A stretch of 7,157 bases of DNA from NCBI GenBank assembly GCA_900318545.1, contig ONLC01000109.1, positions 1 through 7,157 on the forward strand. Direction: 5' to 3'. Made by a program: the position numbers and the translations under genes. The notes under the pieces are model-generated. The model ran no database searches and had not been told where the DNA came from. It saw nothing but the letters and a program-made list of their open reading frames with translations. How positions within the stretch are numbered: position 1 is the stretch's first letter; each line of letters starts with the position of its first letter. This DNA is from an uncultured Eubacteriales bacterium (GTDB lineage Bacteria > Bacillota > Clostridia > Oscillospirales > Ruminococcaceae). Positions 4,806-7,157 of the stretch are shown here, piece after piece.

Positions 4806-7079
4806 TTACTGTATTCTGATATTATTGAGCTGATCGATCTTAAAGTCGGTCGAAGCCGAAGTTATCGAGATCGCAAACAGAAGGTCAGTACAGCCTACCT
4901 GCTTACAGAAATCGATAGCATTGATATCGAAATATCTGAAATCGCAGACATAGATCTTCGAGAATCCATGTGTCAGGAACGGAACCGTTGCATTTCCGAA
5001 GCTGTCCTTGAAGATAACGAGAGTTCTTCCGTTATCGCAGTCAGTTTCGATCTCAGCGATCTCGCTGTCCACATTCAGTATAGCGGAGTAGCAGTTTACG
5101 CCCTCTGCATAATCGAAGAACAGGCCGTCATTAGTATTCGGATTCTGGAAAGCGGTGTCATAATATGTCACCTTATACTCATTGTCAGGCTTATAGTAGA
5201 TGAACGTATCAGGATTTGCAGCGATCTGAGGATCATAATCCGAGTACGCATACATTGTGCCGACAAAGTTCTCTATCTTCCACTCATCGTAGGTCGAAAG
5301 CTCGGGATAATCAATACCTGCCTTCTCAGCGAACACCTTCATAGCGTAGTAAGCACCGAGCGGCTGCCAGTGGTGGTCGGTTCTTGAATAGATATACTCC
5401 TTTTTATGGTCATCGAGCGTATCATATATCTCAACGCCGATAACACCCTTAAGGTTAGCGTCGATATTAACAATATTATCCTTCTGGTCAGAAACGTTCT
5501 CCTGGAACTTCTCAGGCAGATAATAAGCCGATGCAGTAGGTATCGTCATATTATAAACGTTGACCGTATCTCCGAGGTCAGCCTTCCACTTGTTTATTAC
5601 CTCAGCGTACTGCTCACCAATATCGAACGAGCCGTAGTAAGCATCGACCGCTCTTACATTCTTTCCTGAGCCGACAACTATAACGTTGCCCTCCCAGTTT
5701 ACATCGTCCATATTGTCAGGGACCTCAACTACCTCTTCCTTCTCGGTTTTCTTTGTAGTTGTGGTAGTAGTAGTCTCACCCTTTTGGGTTGTGGTAGTAG
5801 TTACCTTGCCTGTGAAGGCTGTAACTGTAGTTGTCTGAGCTACCTTCTCCTCGTCAAGCTTCTCCTTCTTGACGGTCTTGAGCTTACCCTTGACTGTAAC
5901 ATCGCTCTTGATACCTGTGTAATCACGGAGCTTAGCCGCTGCCTTCTTGATCTCCTCACGGTAAGGAATCGTATCGGTATAGTACTCGGTAACGCCCTTA
6001 GCGAAATCTCCCTTGAACCACGAGCTTATTGAAAACTTAGGGAAGGTCGCAAGGTTTCTGTTCTCGGAGTTTATAAAGCCGCTTTCTCTCTTCATAACCA
6101 CCAGTGCTATAGCGATACAGAACATCACCGTCAGGCACACAGCCGCATTCACAAAGGAGAATTCAAAGTCATTTCTTCCGTTTTTGGAAAGTCTCTCTCT
6201 TTCCTTCTGCTTTTTGAGGGTCTTTTCTCTGAGCCTCTCATACTTTTCGAGGTCGCTCTCGTAGTCCTTTTCGGTTATCTCGACAGTTGCAGCCTCAAAC
6301 GGTGCCTTGCTGCCGCCCTCACTGACGGACTCCTTAGCTGCTGCCTTGGGCTCCTCACGGCGTACAGGCTCCTTGTCGGGAGCTGACAGGAAGGGCAAAA
6401 GCTCCTTTTGCAGCTCTGCTGACTTAGCATCGCTCTGATCTGCTGCCTGAGCAGCCTCCTTTACAGCATTAACAGGTTCAGCCGCCTGAGCTGCTGTTTC
6501 AGCAGGCTTCGGCTCTTCATATACGGGCTTCGGCTCAGCCTGCGGCCTTGCAGCACCCATATTGATCTTTACAGTCTGCTTGCCCGAGCTCCTTATAGTG
6601 GAGCTGCCGTTTTCCGAAACCTCCATAGTAAGGCTTGTTTTTGACTTGTCTATGAGCTTTCTGTCAGACCTTGCATTCTTTTTCTCCTCACGCTGCTTCG
6701 ATGCAGCCTGCTCGGCATTGTGCTCCGAGGCCACACGCACCGACATAAGCAGATCATCGGCAGAAATGCTCTTTTCAGGCTCAGGTCTTCTCTTATACCT
6801 CTGCTGAGATGAAGCTGCCCTCTGTGTGCTCTGCTTCGGCATCTGCTTTGTGGGCTCTTCGCTGTTTTCATCTATCCAGACGCTTTTTTCAGGCTTCAGC
6901 ACAGGATCCTCTGTCCAGATGCTCTGACCGCGTCTTCTGTTTTTCTCTTTTATCTGTCTTATGATCCTCTCAGTCCTGCCGTCATCATACTCGACCTCAG
7001 CGAGGGATCTCTGATACTGCTCCATAAGAGCACGAGGGTCATTTACAGGGGAGCCCTTGCTCCCTTTATTGTTATCCAT
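4806..7079 (-). CDS. DHHW-family (AlgJ/AlgX-like) membrane protein with long cytoplasmic tail
   Basis: Single-pass membrane protein of 757 residues, probably acting outside the membrane in O-acylation of a surface polysaccharide with the MBOAT partner encoded just upstream. Residues 1-305 are hydrophilic and look disordered (rich in Lys, Glu, Ala, Pro, Gln), ending in a charged helical stretch (271-300). One transmembrane helix lies at about 307-329. Outside it come the family start ENRNLATFPKFS (339-350), then YYTDTIPYR (366-374), a Thr-rich linker (416-442), and a core beginning NVIVVGSG (about 465-472). The signature TDHHWQPLGAYYA is at 567-579 (Asp568, His569, His570, Trp571), and KDSFGNA near 691-697 supplies a candidate Ser693. 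By analogy with AlgX/AlgJ, Asp568, His570 and Ser693 may form the catalytic triad. The start is ATG at 7079 with AGAGGG ten bases upstream. The long N-terminal tail is unusual for the family. Glycan and acyl group are unknown. Confidence 0.88.
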   Translation of the reverse strand: MDNNKGSKGSPVNDPRALMEQYQRSLAEVEYDDGRTERIIRQIKEKNRRRGQSIWTEDPVLKPEKSVWIDENSEEPTKQMPKQSTQRAASSQQRYKRRPEPEKSISADDLLMSVRVASEHNAEQAASKQREEKKNARSDRKLIDKSKTSLTMEVSENGSSTIRSSGKQTVKINMGAARPQAEPKPVYEEPKPAETAAQAAEPVNAVKEAAQAADQSDAKSAELQKELLPFLSAPDKEPVRREEPKAAAKESVSEGGSKAPFEAATVEITEKDYESDLEKYERLREKTLKKQKERERLSKNGRNDFEFSFVNAAVCLTVMFCIAIALVVMKRESGFINSENRNLATFPKFSISSWFKGDFAKGVTEYYTDTIPYREEIKKAAAKLRDYTGIKSDVTVKGKLKTVKKEKLDEEKVAQTTTVTAFTGKVTTTTTQKGETTTTTTTKKTEKEEVVEVPDNMDDVNWEGNVIVVGSGKNVRAVDAYYGSFDIGEQYAEVINKWKADLGDTVNVYNMTIPTASAYYLPEKFQENVSDQKDNIVNIDANLKGVIGVEIYDTLDDHKKEYIYSRTDHHWQPLGAYYAMKVFAEKAGIDYPELSTYDEWKIENFVGTMYAYSDYDPQIAANPDTFIYYKPDNEYKVTYYDTAFQNPNTNDGLFFDYAEGVNCYSAILNVDSEIAEIETDCDNGRTLVIFKDSFGNATVPFLTHGFSKIYVCDFRYFDINAIDFCKQVGCTDLLFAISITSASTDFKIDQLNNIRIQ

Positions 7080-7100
7080 ATATCATTTTCCCTCTTTTCG

Positions 7101-7157
7101 TCAGAATCTGAAATAAAGGAACGGATTGTTCGTAGTATTTATAAGGAGTATCGAGCT
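7101..7157 (-). CDS. MBOAT O-acyltransferase, C-terminal 18 residues only
   Basis: An open frame enters from the right edge and ends at TGA (7103-7101), 21 bases before the DHHW start. Its 18 residues read SSILLINTTNNPFLYFRF. A tail of the type NPF(I/L)YF(R/Q)F is characteristic of AlgI/DltB-like MBOAT acyltransferases, and these genes commonly precede an AlgJ/DHHW gene. The position, orientation and spacing therefore all fit. MBOAT proteins are multi-pass membrane enzymes that pass acyl groups from a cytoplasmic donor to the outside. The fragment is short, so the call rests on the tail motif and the context. Confidence 0.62.
   Translation of the reverse strand, partial: SSILLINTTNNPFLYFRF

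Noticed and set aside
4716..5387. A 223-residue plus-strand open frame
   Set aside because: It is antisense to the DHHW gene and lies mainly over its conserved DHHW core, so it is a shadow frame. It shows no domain of its own.

Overview
The window looks like chromosomal DNA from an anaerobic Firmicute, most likely Ruminococcus-like (Oscillospiraceae). The signs are the gene families, Shine-Dalgarno sites of the GGGAG/GGAGG type, TTG and GTG starts, and a Thr-rich linker in a cell-envelope protein. The genus is an inference from style and not a database match. Every gene I can support lies on the minus strand, so transcription runs from right to left.

Right half (7157 to 2952): a probable surface-glycan acylation operon. 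It begins with the last 18 codons of an MBOAT acyltransferase, whose tail ends NPFLYFRF. Next, 21 bp downstream, is a 757-residue single-pass membrane protein of the DHHW (AlgJ/AlgX-like) family with a roughly 300-residue cytoplasmic tail. After a gap holding a perfect 10-bp hairpin comes an FkbH-like protein with an N-terminal domain, a HAD-IIIC domain and a GNAT-like C-terminal domain. MBOAT plus DHHW proteins typically move an acyl group across the membrane onto a polysaccharide. An FkbH protein suggests that the group may be made on an acyl carrier protein, for example a glyceryl unit, and may not be plain acetate. No carrier protein gene is visible here.

Middle (2504 to 2951): about 450 bp without a credible gene. 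It is packed with inverted repeats. From 2688 to 2919 seven hairpins stand almost back to back, three of them with three-base loops. The left part carries a 9-bp GC-rich hairpin and short direct repeats. One hairpin followed by a T-run probably ends the acylation operon. The rest may be a dispersed palindromic element or a structured RNA, and is the least explained part of the window.

Left half (2503 to 1): a tightly coupled three-gene operon. It has a small bPH2 (DUF304, YdbS-like) membrane protein with a TTG start and a large bPH2 protein (YdbT-like) that overlaps it by GTGA. Then comes the manganese exporter MntP, whose ATG directly follows the previous stop (TAAATG) and which loses only its last few residues at the window edge. 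The bPH2 pair resembles the ydbS-ydbT envelope-stress genes of Bacillus.
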